Assembly (NCBI GenBank): GCA_949825025.1
Contig: OX463785.1
Coordinates: 4,629,979-4,693,978, forward strand
Direction of reading: 5' to 3'
DNA length: 64,000 nucleotides
Source: Siphlonurus alternatus
Taxonomy: Eukaryota > Arthropoda > Insecta > Ephemeroptera > Siphlonuridae
Shown here: positions 63,634-64,000 of the stretch, piece by piece
How positions within the stretch are numbered: position 1 is the stretch's first letter
Layout of the letters: each line of letters opens with the position of its first letter
Program-made: the position numbers and the translations under genes
The notes under the pieces: generated by a model
What the model was told of the DNA's origin: nothing
What the model saw: only the letters and a program-made list of their open reading frames with translations
Database searches by the model: none

Positions 63634-63890
63634 ATGGCGTCTGTTCTTCAATTTGTCGTGAATTTCTGTCTATTTATGAGAAAAGAAATGCTAAAAACTG
63701 CATTCTGGCTCGTTATATCGGTAAGTTACTAATTCATACTTCATATTATATTGTTTTGAGTATTCATGGGACACATTATAATTTCATTTTTTCAATCACT
63801 TCAGGTGTCTCCTGGATGATGATGTCAACTACGGCCAAACTGCATGGTATGCATACAGCTTCAGCGAGTGGAGCTTTGCTCACATAAACG
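63634..63890 (+). CDS. First two exons of an unidentified plus-strand gene (runs off the window)
   Basis: Exon 1 ends TATATCG|gtaagt at 63720. Exon 2 is 63805-63890, between CACTTCAG and AAACG|gtaagt, both strong splice sites. The ATG at 63634 (MASVLQFVVNFCLFMRKEM) reads 29 codons to the first donor, but joining in phase gives a stop five codons into exon 2. In another frame exon 2 is fully open (LLDDDVNYGQTAWYAYSFSE), which looks coding. So either the exon 1 ATG is an upstream ORF or the exon 1 donor is different. The product is not recognised. Confidence 0.4.
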
Positions 63891-64000
63891 GTAAGTCTAT
63901 ATAGGATCTTGTTCTTTATTATTAATGTATCAAAAACGATTATGTGCTTGTTGTATATTGACTCGCATGTTTACTGTATGCATACCATAACACATTACAT

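Overview
The window is from an AT-rich animal genome, very probably an arthropod. Evidence: a four-exon gene whose spliced product looks like juvenile hormone acid methyltransferase (JHAMT), two five-exon-type C-type lectin genes, GT-AG introns throughout, and dense eukaryotic repeats (LINEs, tRNA- and 5S-rRNA-derived SINEs, piggyBac and hAT/Mutator-like elements, many foldback elements and MITEs, long AT/ATTT/GTAT microsatellites). I cannot name the species; insect or crustacean both fit. No bacterial features, CRISPR arrays or functional rRNA/tRNA genes are visible.

Layout. 1-4.9 kb: 5' end of a minus-strand gene resembling a neprilysin/ECE-type membrane peptidase (exons 2637-2729 and 1581-1722), with a Mutator-like MITE sitting on its first splice donor. 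4.9-11.8 kb: repeats (SINEs, hAT-like MITE, hairpin MITEs). 11.8-17.3 kb: complete minus-strand JHAMT-like gene (269 codons over four exons), its introns filled with foldback elements. 18.0-24.8 kb: a truncated LINE hit by a full-length 6.2-kb I/Jockey-superfamily LINE with a 14-bp target duplication; the ORF2 of the latter is itself broken by a 118-bp copy of its own 3' tail. 26-30 kb: microsatellites and intergenic DNA. 30.0-33.6 kb: complete minus-strand C-type lectin gene A (209 aa). 33.7-35.6 kb: a second, 5'-truncated LINE ending about 110 bp upstream of the lectin A start codon. 36.25-52.10 kb: a putative 15.85-kb piggyBac-type element bounded by TTAA and matching CCCT termini, carrying a two-exon transposase with an intact DDD triad and a C-terminal Cys-rich domain. 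53.1-57.1 kb: paralogous lectin gene B (three 3' exons). 60.4-62.1 kb: a foldback element whose arms are 15-bp minisatellites. 63.6 kb to the end: apparent promoter and first two exons of a plus-strand gene leaving the window.

The host genes recovered are unrelated by pathway except the lectin pair, which share exon sizes, intron phases and sequence and are a tandem duplication now separated by LINE and piggyBac insertions. The strongest recurring pattern is the position of MITEs relative to exons: all three genes with a visible stop codon have a hairpin MITE beginning 5-17 bp after the stop, and the peptidase-like gene has a MITE whose target duplication copies its 5' splice site. All exon models here were built by eye from splice sites and reading-frame continuity and have no transcript support.
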